Position numbers and translations under genes: made by a program. Of a stretch of DNA of 64,000 bases, positions 43,389 through 50,554 are shown in pieces (the first letter of the stretch is position 1; each line of letters starts with the position of its first letter). The notes under the pieces are model-generated. The model ran no database searches. It saw nothing but the letters and a program-made list of their open reading frames with translations, and was not told where the DNA came from. The DNA comes from Epilithonimonas arachidiradicis (GTDB taxonomy: Bacteria; Bacteroidota; Bacteroidia; Flavobacteriales; Weeksellaceae). The DNA lies in the NCBI RefSeq assembly GCF_003610695.1, contig NZ_RAQH01000003.1, positions 62,001 through 126,000 on the forward strand, read 5' to 3'.

Positions 43389-43396
43389 TAAATTTG
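43389..43396 (+). promoter_or_regulatory. -7 box of the purC-purF transcript
   Basis: TAAATTTG, 77 bases before the chosen purC start. Confidence 0.55.
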
Positions 43397-43472
43397 TGCA
43401 TAAATCTAATAGTAAAAAGTTTAAATGGAAATTGCTTCGTGGCAAATTCTGTTTAAAAAAATGAAAGTAATT

Positions 43473-44195
43473 ATGAGTCAAAAGAAAGAAATGCTTTACG
43501 AAGGTAAAGCTAAACAGGTTTTCGCTACCGATAAACCTGACGAAGTCGTTGTACGTTACAAAGATGATGCTACGGCTTTCAATGCACAAAAACGCGGACA
43601 GTTCGATAGAAAGGGCGAACTGAACAATGCGATCTCTACACTAATATTTGGGTATCTTATCGAAAACGGAATCCCTACGCATTTCATTTCAAAATTGGAT
43701 GACAGAGAGCAATTGGTAAAAAAAGTGGACATTATTCCTTTGGAAATGGTTGTTCGTAATTACGTTGCGGGAAGTATGGCCCAGAGATTAGGCGTGGAAG
43801 AAGGATTGAAATCACCTGTCACTATCTTTGACCTTTGTTACAAAAAAGATGAATTGGGTGACCCGTTGATTAACGACCATCACGCTGTTTTCCTTGGTGC
43901 TGCAACCTATGAAGAACTGAATGAAATGTACGCTTTGACAGATAAGATTAATCAATTATTGATTGCTTTATTTGACAAAGCCAATGTTATTCTTGTAGAT
44001 TTCAAAATCGAATTAGGAAAAACTTCTGATGGCAAAATTGTTTTAGCAGACGAGATTTCTCCAGACACTTGCAGGCTTTGGGACAAGGATACAATGAAAA
44101 AACTTGACAAAGACAGATTCCGAAGAGATTTGGGTGAAATTACAGAAGCTTATGTCGAGATTTACAATAGATTACAAATCGCTTTAGAAAAATAA
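43473..44195 (+). CDS. purC: SAICAR synthase (phosphoribosylaminoimidazole-succinocarboxamide synthase)
   Basis: Joins aspartate to CAIR with ATP in purine synthesis. 240 residues from [20 protein letters not shown], which is the usual N terminus; the frame is open 16 codons further upstream (43425) but that part does not look like the family. Visible: [34 protein letters not shown], and [13 protein letters not shown] near the end, the ATP/SAICAR signatures. purF follows after 21 bases, so the two form an operon. Confidence 0.93.
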   Translation: MSQKKEMLYEGKAKQVFATDKPDEVVVRYKDDATAFNAQKRGQFDRKGELNNAISTLIFGYLIENGIPTHFISKLDDREQLVKKVDIIPLEMVVRNYVAGSMAQRLGVEEGLKSPVTIFDLCYKKDELGDPLINDHHAVFLGAATYEELNEMYALTDKINQLLIALFDKANVILVDFKIELGKTSDGKIVLADEISPDTCRLWDKDTMKKLDKDRFRRDLGEITEAYVEIYNRLQIALEK

Positions 44196-44216
44196 AATCC
44201 GAGATTAAAAATAAAA

Positions 44217-45737
44217 ATGGATTTAGAATTTCAAAAATATAGCCCATTACCGAAATACGCATTTCAAAATCGCTATGAGGAATTCGAAGAGGCCAAACAT
44301 CTTTCAAGAGAAGAATTAGGAACTTATCCTTTCGACAAAATGGAAGAAGAATGTGGCGTTTTCGGATTACATTCTACAGAAACACAAGATACATTTTCGC
44401 TTTCGCAGTTTGGACTTTTTGCACTGCAGCATCGTGGTCAGGAAGCTTGCGGAATTGCTGTAGGGAACAATGGGAAAATACTTTCTGTAAAAGATGAAGG
44501 TCTGGTTTTAGACGTTTTCAAAACAATAGAAGAACCGGAAAAATTTATGGGCAGTACGGTGATCGGACATACGAGATATACGACCGCAGGAGATAAGAAA
44601 AAATATAATTTTCAGCCTTTTTTTGCCAAGAACGAATATGACCAAATTATTCTTTCCATCGCTCATAACGGAAACCTGACCAATGCAAAACAACTTCGAA
44701 GAGAATTAGAATATGAAGGCGTGGTTTTTCGTGCAACTTCCGACACCGAAGTCATTTTAAGATTAATTCAAAAAAATCTTGACCTTGGACTTCGTGGCGC
44801 AATCAAAGCGACTATGGAAAAAATCGAAGGTGCTTATTCTGTGGTTGGGATTACAAGAAACAAATTTTTTGCGTTCAGAGATTTCAACGGAATTCGACCT
44901 TTGGTTCTCGGTGCAATTGACGAAAACACATTTGTTGTAGCGTCTGAAAGTTGTGCACTGGATGGAGTAGGAGCGCAGTATGTACGTGATATTTTACCTG
45001 GCGAAATTGTTTATACAAGCGATAACGAAAAAGGTTTACAATCTTATTTGGTTAAGGAGGATTGTGTCAACAAGATTTGTGCTTTCGAATATATTTATTT
45101 CGCAAGACCAGATTCTACATTAGAAGGAATTAATGTTCATGAAGTTCGTGAAAAATCTGGGATGAAAATTTGGGAACAAGCGCCTGTTGATGCGGATATT
45201 GTGATTGGAGTTCCGGACTCCGGCGTTCCCGCTGCGATTGGTTTTTCCAAGGCTTCTGGCATTCCTTTCAGGCCGGTTTTGATTAAGAACCGTTATATTG
45301 GACGCTCGTTCATCATTCCGTCTCAGGAGATGAGAGAGCATTTTGTCAACCTGAAGCTCAATCCGATTATTTCTGAGATGAAGGACAAAAGAGTTGTGAT
45401 AATCGATGATTCTATAGTCCGTGGAACCACTTCCAAGCGTCTCGTGAAAATACTGAAAAATGCTGGGGTGAAAGAAATCCATTTCAGAAGTGTATCGCCG
45501 CCAATCATTGCACCTTGCTTTTTAGGAATTGATACACCAACAAAGGATGACCTGATTTCTGCCAATATGACCAAAGATGAACTTAGAAAATATCTTGATG
45601 TTGACAGTTTAGAATTTCTAAGCGTAGATAATCTGGTTAATATTCTGGGTTCGCCTAATCACTGTTTCGGGTGTTTTACAGAAAAATATCCTGTGAAAAA
45701 TCCAGATGAATTGGCTTTTGTTGACCAGGGGGATTAA
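44217..45737 (+). CDS. purF: Amidophosphoribosyltransferase
   Basis: Makes phosphoribosylamine from PRPP and glutamine, the committing step of purine synthesis. 506 residues. The N-terminal nucleophile Cys is C46 (EEECGVFG), so a propeptide of about 45 residues must be removed, longer than the 11 of Bacillus. The glutaminase block FALQHRGQEACGIAV follows, then the iron-sulfur type ligands CAFEYIYFARPDS and NHCFGCFTEKYP, and the PRPP loop VVIIDDSIVRGTT. Second gene of the purC-purF operon. Confidence 0.95.
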   Translation: MDLEFQKYSPLPKYAFQNRYEEFEEAKHLSREELGTYPFDKMEEECGVFGLHSTETQDTFSLSQFGLFALQHRGQEACGIAVGNNGKILSVKDEGLVLDVFKTIEEPEKFMGSTVIGHTRYTTAGDKKKYNFQPFFAKNEYDQIILSIAHNGNLTNAKQLRRELEYEGVVFRATSDTEVILRLIQKNLDLGLRGAIKATMEKIEGAYSVVGITRNKFFAFRDFNGIRPLVLGAIDENTFVVASESCALDGVGAQYVRDILPGEIVYTSDNEKGLQSYLVKEDCVNKICAFEYIYFARPDSTLEGINVHEVREKSGMKIWEQAPVDADIVIGVPDSGVPAAIGFSKASGIPFRPVLIKNRYIGRSFIIPSQEMREHFVNLKLNPIISEMKDKRVVIIDDSIVRGTTSKRLVKILKNAGVKEIHFRSVSPPIIAPCFLGIDTPTKDDLISANMTKDELRKYLDVDSLEFLSVDNLVNILGSPNHCFGCFTEKYPVKNPDELAFVDQGD

Positions 45738-45744
45738 ATTTTTT

Positions 45745-45845
45745 GGCAGCTTGATCCGTCTGTAGTTTATCCTGAGCTTTTGCAGACAATTCAGATTAAA
45801 AGAACTGAGTACAAGCAAAAAAAGATTTCCTCTCAAGCCGGGCTA
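45745..45845 (+). repeat. Dispersed intergenic palindromic repeat, copy E
   Basis: GGCAGCTTGATCCGTC at the left and AAGATTTCCTCTCAAGCCGG then GCTA at the right. It carries the same GTTTATCCTGAGC block as copy D, but the rest of that insert is different. It starts eight bases after purF. Confidence 0.7.
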
Positions 45846-45913
45846 CTAAAATTCGCTGATTGGATTGCGCGTGACAAAAATCAAGTTGATATAAATCAAT
45901 TATATAAAACAAG

Positions 45914-45946
45914 ACCGCCAAACAAATTATTTGTTTGGCGGTTTTA
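45914..45946 (+). terminator. Terminator of the purC-purF operon
   Basis: ACCGCCAAACAAA at 45914-45926 pairs with TTTGTTTGGCGGT at 45930-45942, then TTTATT. Confidence 0.85.
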
Positions 45947-45969
45947 TTGTTTCAAATAATTACTAAAAA

Positions 45970-46041
45970 CAAAAAAACCCCAACCGAAGTTGGGGTAAAA
46001 ACTAATAACCATGAAAACTCAAATTAAACATGAGAATCGAA
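45970..46041 (-). ncRNA. Candidate small RNA ending in a UUCG-tetraloop terminator
   Basis: On the minus strand, ACCCCAAC-TTCG-GTTGGGGT (45977-45996) followed by TTTTTTTG is a strong terminator, yet no protein gene on the minus strand leads into it. Upstream stands a sigma-54-type promoter (46051-46066). A transcript from about 46041 to 45970 would be near 70 bases, with a U-rich middle (AATTTGAGTTTTCATGGTTA). Only a nine-codon frame is open in it, so it is called RNA. Confidence 0.5.
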
Positions 46042-46050
46042 TTAATTGTA

Positions 46051-46066
46051 ACAAATACTGTGCCAA
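46051..46066 (-). promoter_or_regulatory. Sigma-54-type promoter of the candidate small RNA
   Basis: The minus strand reads TTGGCACAGTATTTGT, with GG and GT separated by 10 bases. The consensus is TTGGCACG-N4-TTGCW, so the -24 half is very good and the -12 half has GT instead of GC. Confidence 0.5.
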
Positions 46067-46097
46067 AAAATTGACTCCTTTGAAAAAGAATTTCCGT

Positions 46098-46133
46098 TTG
46101 CAAATTTAAGTAAAAATTATTGTAAATTTGCAA
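46098..46133. promoter_or_regulatory. ndk promoter in an 11-bp inverted repeat
   Basis: TTGCAAATTTA (46098-46108) and TAAATTTGCAA (46123-46133) are exact inverses. On the plus strand TAAATTTG at 46123-46130 with TTTG at 46097-46100 is the ndk promoter. The symmetric TAAATTTG on the minus strand (46101-46108) could start a second transcript toward the small RNA. Confidence 0.6.
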
Positions 46134-46156
46134 CCTCTTAAACAAATAATAAAAAA

Positions 46157-46576
46157 ATGTCAGGAAAAATCACATTTACCATGATTAAGCCAGATGCAGT
46201 TGCAGATGGACATATTGGTGCGATTCTTGGGAAAATCAGCGAAGCTGGTTTTAAAATCAAAGCGTTGAAACTAACTCAGCTTACTGTTGCTGATGCTAAA
46301 AAATTCTACGAAGTACACGCTGAAAGACCTTTCTACGGAGAGTTGGTTGACTTTATGTCTTCCGGACCAATCGTAGCTGCAGTTCTTGAGAAAGACAATG
46401 CAGTAGAAGATTTCAGAACTGTAATTGGGGCTACAAACCCTGCTGAAGCGGCTGAAGGGACTATCAGAAAACTTTTTGCAAGAAGCATCGGGGAAAATGC
46501 AGTGCACGGTTCTGACTCTGACGAGAATGCTCTTATCGAAGCTCAATTTCATTTTTCAGGAAGAGAGATTTTCTAA
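46157..46576 (+). CDS. ndk: Nucleoside diphosphate kinase
   Basis: Exchanges phosphates between nucleoside di- and triphosphates. 139 residues. Phosphoacceptor H117 in [25 protein letters not shown] at the N terminus, and [16 protein letters not shown] in the middle. Standard length for the family. Monocistronic with its own promoter and terminator. Confidence 0.97.
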   Translation: MSGKITFTMIKPDAVADGHIGAILGKISEAGFKIKALKLTQLTVADAKKFYEVHAERPFYGELVDFMSSGPIVAAVLEKDNAVEDFRTVIGATNPAEAAEGTIRKLFARSIGENAVHGSDSDENALIEAQFHFSGREIF

Positions 46577-46603
46577 TTTTCCTGAAAGACTAATATAAAA
46601 ATA

Positions 46604-46632
46604 GGCTATCATAACTGATAGCCTTATTTTTT
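46604..46632 (+). terminator. Terminator of ndk
   Basis: GGCTATCA at 46604-46611 pairs with TGATAGCC at 46616-46623, then TTATTTTTT. Confidence 0.9.
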
Positions 46633-46647
46633 GTGATAATTTGTAAA

Positions 46648-46753
46648 TAGCCCCGATGGGAACGGCATCCTTTTTTGTCTTTTCTGATAATTTTCTTTCG
46701 ATGACAAAATGTCTAAGACAAAAAAGATATAGTGGACAGCGGGATTAAGCTCC
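46648..46753 (-). repeat. Dispersed intergenic palindromic repeat, copy F (reverse)
   Basis: On the minus strand: GGAGCTTAATCCCGCTGTCC at the left, TTTTTTGTCTTAGACA and AGACAAAAAAGGATGCC in the middle, CCATCGGGGCTA at the right. The centre holds an extra loop of about 35 bases. It lies between ndk and rpe. Confidence 0.8.
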
Positions 46754-46761
46754 TAAAAAAA

Positions 46762-47412
46762 TTAAATTTTCAATAGTTCAATGGTCTTCTCCGGATTTTC
46801 TGAAGAGAAAACGGCATTTCCTGCTACCAAAACGTCTGCGCCAGCTTCGAAAAGTTTGGAAGCGTTGTCTAAATTTACGCCGCCATCTATTTGGATTAAC
46901 GCTGTAGAATTGTTGCTTAAAATCAAATCTTTGGTTTCGCTGATTTTTTTGTACGTATTCTGAATGAATTTTTGCCCTCCAAAACCCGGATTAACGCTCA
47001 TCAGCAAGACAAGATCTACATCTGCAATAATGTCTTCCAACATCAGAACAGGTGTTGCCGGATTGAGAACTACACCTGCTTTTGCGCCTTTGTCCTGAAT
47101 CTGATGAATGGTTCTATGAAGATGTGTACAAGCTTCAAAATGTACGGAAACCAGGTCTGCACCGTAATCTATAAACTCTTCCACGTACTTTTCCGGTTCC
47201 ACAATCATAAGGTGAACATCCACAAATTTTTTAGCGTGCTGCTGAACAGTTTTCATCACTGGAAATCCGAAAGAAATATTTGGGACAAAACGTCCGTCCA
47301 TCACATCTACATGAACCCAGTCTGCCTGAGAGTTGTTTAGCATCTCGATATCTCTCTGTAGATTTCCAAAATCCGAAGACAACAGGGAAGGTGCTATGAG
47401 TTTGTTTTTCAT
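46762..47412 (-). CDS. rpe: Ribulose-phosphate 3-epimerase
   Basis: Interconverts ribulose 5-phosphate and xylulose 5-phosphate in the pentose phosphate pathway. 216 residues from MKNKLIAPSLLSSDFGNLQ, the normal N terminus; an upstream in-frame ATG (47445) adds 11 residues that do not fit the family. Active-site pieces: DWVHVDVMDGRFVPNISFG, HLMIVEPEKYV, LLMSVNPGFGGQKFI, IQIDGGVNLDNA. Ten bases downstream of the DUF4440-like gene, so likely one transcript with it. Confidence 0.95.
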   Translation of the reverse strand: MKNKLIAPSLLSSDFGNLQRDIEMLNNSQADWVHVDVMDGRFVPNISFGFPVMKTVQQHAKKFVDVHLMIVEPEKYVEEFIDYGADLVSVHFEACTHLHRTIHQIQDKGAKAGVVLNPATPVLMLEDIIADVDLVLLMSVNPGFGGQKFIQNTYKKISETKDLILSNNSTALIQIDGGVNLDNASKLFEAGADVLVAGNAVFSSENPEKTIELLKI

Positions 47413-47422
47413 TTTACAATTT

Positions 47423-47878
47423 TTATTTAAAATATTTTTTGCCAACTTCTTCCGAACAATCGTTTCCAGTATCTAAAATCAATTTCCATTTGCCGGCGTT
47501 GTCTTTTTTCCAGATGCTGATATAATGGGAATAACTTATTTTTGCTTTCCCTTCATCATCTACCGTTATTTTCCCAATTCCATACGTGTACCCCAGATCT
47601 CCGGATTCTGATACTTCGGCTTTTAAAGGAACCCATTCTAGAGATTTTAAGCCAGCGTAGCCATTCAGAATTTTCACTCTATCAGTCAATACATCTTTAT
47701 TAAAAGGAAATGCTGTGGGATTATCGGAAAGATATTCATCAAATGCAATTCTGATCCCTTTTTCGGTAGATAATCTTGCCAAAGTTTTATCTGTTTCCAG
47801 AAGGTCGGTCTCAGTTTTAGATTGTGAGAATACTGACAAAAATGAAATCAAAGATAATGCGATCAAAAATTTTTTCAT
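47423..47878 (-). CDS. Secreted NTF2-like (DUF4440-type) protein
   Basis: 151 residues. Signal peptide (MKKFLIALSLISFLSVFSQ) and one NTF2-like domain: LLETDKTLARLSTEKGIRIA, then LEWVPLKAEVSESGDLGYTY and HYISIWKKDNAGKWKLILDTG, the DUF4440 pattern. Function unknown; small-molecule binding or catalysis is typical. It sits between the M42 peptidase and rpe with gaps of 3 and 10 bases, so all three are likely co-transcribed. Confidence 0.8.
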   Translation of the reverse strand: MKKFLIALSLISFLSVFSQSKTETDLLETDKTLARLSTEKGIRIAFDEYLSDNPTAFPFNKDVLTDRVKILNGYAGLKSLEWVPLKAEVSESGDLGYTYGIGKITVDDEGKAKISYSHYISIWKKDNAGKWKLILDTGNDCSEEVGKKYFK

Positions 47879-47881
47879 TGT

Positions 47882-48958
47882 TTAATGATATTTCAGTTTC
47901 ATTGTTGGTTGGATTTTCAGAAGACTTTCGTAAATCAATTGGATAACATTGGCAACATCTTTTTTTGAAACCATTTCCACCGTGGTGTGCATATACCGCA
48001 ATGGCAGAGAAATCAAAGCACTTGGAACGCCACCGTTGGAATGAGCAAAAGCATCGGTGTCCGTTCCTGTTGCACGGCTGGCAGCGGCTCTTTGGAAAGG
48101 GATCTCTTTTCCTTTTGCTGTATCGATAATCAATTCGCGAATAGTGTGATGAACACTTGGTGCGAAGAAAATCACCGGCCCGTCGCCGCATTTTTGGTCG
48201 CCTTCTTTTTTCTTTTCAATCATTGGTGTGGTTGTGTCGTGTGTCACATCTGTCACAATGGCGATATTTGGCTTGATGGTGTCAGCAATCATATCGGCGC
48301 CATAAAGTCCGACTTCTTCCTGAACCGAGTTAGTAATGTATAATCCGAAAGGTATTTCCTTTTTATTTTCTTTCAGAAGCCTGGCTACTTCCGCAATCAT
48401 AAAACCACCAATTCTGTTATCCAATGCCCGGCAAACAAAATATCTGTCATTCAGTTCAAAAAACTCATCAGGATAAGTGATCATACAACCGACAAAAATT
48501 CCTAATTCTTCTACTTCTTTTTTGGAAGTAGCGCCACAATCGATAAATATATTTTCAATTTTAGGTGTTGGCTCATTTTGATTGGCGCTTCTTGTATGGA
48601 TTGCCGGCCAGCCGAAGACGCCTTTTACAATGCCTTTTTCTCCGTGGATATTCACGACTTTGGAAGGAGCGATTGTTTGGTCGGAGCCACCGTTTCTTAT
48701 GACGTAGATTAAGCCGTCATCTGTAATATAATTAACGTACCAGGAAATCTCGTCTGCGTGCGCTTCTATTACAACTTTGAATTCTGCTTCCGGGTTGATG
48801 ATTCCATAAGCTGTTCCATAGTGATCAACCTCAATCTTGTCGACATATGGTTTGATGTAATCCATCCAGATTTTTTGTCCGTTATGTTCATAGCCGGTTG
48901 GTGAAGCTGTATTTAAATATTGTTCTAAGAACTTAAGTGATTTCTTTTCGAATTTCAT
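47882..48958 (-). CDS. M42-family metallopeptidase (glutamyl aminopeptidase-like)
   Basis: Cytoplasmic dinuclear-zinc aminopeptidase, 358 residues. Metal and catalytic residues stand in EAHADEISW (His), RALDNRIGGF (Asp), VQEEVGLYGA (catalytic and metal Glu), IVTDVTHD (Asp), and the final His in RYMHTTVEMVS. M42 proteins form large tetrahedral particles that trim peptides. Substrate preference is not visible. First gene of a probable operon with the NTF2-like gene and rpe. Confidence 0.92.
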   Translation of the reverse strand: MKFEKKSLKFLEQYLNTASPTGYEHNGQKIWMDYIKPYVDKIEVDHYGTAYGIINPEAEFKVVIEAHADEISWYVNYITDDGLIYVIRNGGSDQTIAPSKVVNIHGEKGIVKGVFGWPAIHTRSANQNEPTPKIENIFIDCGATSKKEVEELGIFVGCMITYPDEFFELNDRYFVCRALDNRIGGFMIAEVARLLKENKKEIPFGLYITNSVQEEVGLYGADMIADTIKPNIAIVTDVTHDTTTPMIEKKKEGDQKCGDGPVIFFAPSVHHTIRELIIDTAKGKEIPFQRAAASRATGTDTDAFAHSNGGVPSALISLPLRYMHTTVEMVSKKDVANVIQLIYESLLKIQPTMKLKYH

Positions 48959-49002
48959 ACAGGAAAGGAATGATTTTTGATATTAAATTTTGTTAATTAT
49001 TT

Positions 49003-49722
49003 ATGAGAGTAAAAGTAATGATTTTTGGTAAATTGATTCCGATTCTTTTTCTGTTTGTTGGTGTATTTTGTTTTTCGCAACAAGATACTTTGCAGATAAA
49101 ATCCTTTGATGATATCCCTCAAAGCAAGCTTCAAAAAGATGAATATGGAAATGAATATTATTATGATGAAGCCCAAAAAGCAAAAATCTATAAAATAAAC
49201 GGAGAGCAGGTTATTGTGATGGATGAATTGACATTGAGAGCTAACCCACACTTTAATAATCAACTCGATAGAAATTTTTATTTCTTCCTTAATAAAAAAC
49301 TGAATCGCGTCTATCCATTGTTCCTAGATGCATTAGAACAATATCGTGATATCCAAAAGGAGAGTGCTAATCTGAAAGGTTCCGAAAGAAGCCGATATAT
49401 GAGACAAAGGCAAACTGAATTGGCTGCGAGTTACGAAAAACAATTGCGTGCACTTACGACTACAGAAGGTCAGGTTTTTGCAAAACTAATGAACAGAGCC
49501 ACAGGAAAAACTGTATATGAAATCATCAAGGAATTGCGGGGTGGTTGGAGTGCTTTTTGGTGGAATGTTAAAGGTAATGTTGCTGATGTGAGTCTGAAAA
49601 CGCCTTACGATCCTCACAAATATAGAGATGACTTATTTATAGAGTCGCTTTTGCAATCCAACTGGAATCTTGGTTATCTTAAACCCTATCCAGGAGCAAG
49701 TGAATACAAAGTCAATAAATAA
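49003..49722 (+). CDS. DUF4294-domain exported protein
   Basis: Function unknown, 239 residues. Signal peptide (ends GVFCFSQQ), then the DUF4294 region: NPHFNNQLDRNFYFFLNKKL, VYPLFLDALEQYRDI, and ETVYEIIKELRGGWSAFWWN (here TGKTVYEIIKELRGGWSAFW). It is convergent with LolA and has a strong terminator. The family is confined mainly to Bacteroidota; the export suggests an envelope role. Confidence 0.82.
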   Translation: MRVKVMIFGKLIPILFLFVGVFCFSQQDTLQIKSFDDIPQSKLQKDEYGNEYYYDEAQKAKIYKINGEQVIVMDELTLRANPHFNNQLDRNFYFFLNKKLNRVYPLFLDALEQYRDIQKESANLKGSERSRYMRQRQTELAASYEKQLRALTTTEGQVFAKLMNRATGKTVYEIIKELRGGWSAFWWNVKGNVADVSLKTPYDPHKYRDDLFIESLLQSNWNLGYLKPYPGASEYKVNK

Positions 49723-49724
49723 TA

Positions 49725-49756
49725 AAAAAGCATTACAAAAAGTAATGCTTTTTTTA
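49725..49756. terminator. Bidirectional terminator between the DUF4294 and lolA genes
   Basis: AAAAAGCATTAC at 49725-49736 pairs with GTAATGCTTTTT at 49742-49753, loop AAAAA. Confidence 0.92.
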
Positions 49757-49770
49757 TTCTGAATAGATAT

Positions 49771-50412
49771 TTACAATTCTGTTATAAGATAATTCTGATA
49801 TTTCGATTTATCAAAACTAAAAATGGATGGTGACAGAGTTTGGTTTTCTTTATAATTGTTGATTGTAATAACAGCAAGATCATTATTGTTTGATAATTGT
49901 TCCAGTTTGATTAGCTTTTTTTGCGGTGTATTGATGTAAAGCGTGACATTTTTTAAGCCATTATTTTTGATCGGCGTCATTTTTATAACGTCTACAGGAA
50001 TTCCGCTGATGTTTTTCTTACCAGAATAAGTGACATTATATTCATTTTTATAAGAATCCAGATAGCTTAACGGGGAAAAATGAGTCTGATTTTCATTAGG
50101 CTTTGAAATGGTAATTTCTTTGTCTTCATCATTGATATTATAAACTTTGTTACCGTCAAATATCTGTTCGATACCCATAATCTTAAGTTTATATTTCGTA
50201 TTGTCCGAATAAAAAATTCCGGTTTGGGTTTGGGTTACTTTTGATGCGCCCGTTCCGTATGAAAATTTGAAGTAAGAATTTTTCTTGCTTTTGTAACTTT
50301 TGGTAATATCATCTAAAATGGTTTTCGATTTGGTATCGATACTTTGGGAATGAGCAATAAAACTGCTTCCCACAAATGTTAAAGTCAAAAATGCCTTTAA
50401 ATAATTTTTCAT
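49771..50412 (-). CDS. lolA: Outer-membrane lipoprotein carrier protein LolA-like
   Basis: Periplasmic chaperone that carries lipoproteins to the outer membrane. 213 residues with a signal peptide (ends SFIAHSQ). The chain of strands (GIFYSDNTKYKLKIMGIEQI, FDGNKVYNINDEDKEITI, GLKNVTLYINTPQKKLIKLE) has the LolA/LppX form. Promoter on the minus strand: TAACTTTG at 50437-50444 and TTG at 50463-50465. Confidence 0.8.
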   Translation of the reverse strand: MKNYLKAFLTLTFVGSSFIAHSQSIDTKSKTILDDITKSYKSKKNSYFKFSYGTGASKVTQTQTGIFYSDNTKYKLKIMGIEQIFDGNKVYNINDEDKEITISKPNENQTHFSPLSYLDSYKNEYNVTYSGKKNISGIPVDVIKMTPIKNNGLKNVTLYINTPQKKLIKLEQLSNNNDLAVITINNYKENQTLSPSIFSFDKSKYQNYLITEL

Positions 50413-50436
50413 TTATTAATTAGATTAAATTTTTAA

Positions 50437-50465
50437 CAAAGTTACTTTTTCAATATTGATGCCAA
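50437..50465 (-). promoter_or_regulatory. Promoter of the lolA-like gene
   Basis: On the minus strand, TTG (50463-50465), 18 bp, TAACTTTG (50437-50444). Confidence 0.55.
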
Positions 50466-50504
50466 CGCCAAAGAAATAATAAAGTTTTGTTAAGATTGGA
50501 TATA

Positions 50505-50536
50505 AAAAAGCTTTCTCAAAAATGAGAAAGCTTTTT
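50505..50536 (-). terminator. Terminator of the M36 peptidase gene
   Basis: AAAAAGCTTTCTCA at 50505-50518 pairs perfectly with TGAGAAAGCTTTTT at 50523-50536, loop AAAA. Confidence 0.92.
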
Positions 50537-50554
50537 ATGTAAGGAGTAATTAAT

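Noticed and set aside
46011-46109. 32-codon basic peptide frame MKTQIKHENR on the plus strand
   Set aside because: It lies opposite the candidate small RNA and its sigma-54 promoter, whose features explain the sequence better; no ribosome-binding site.
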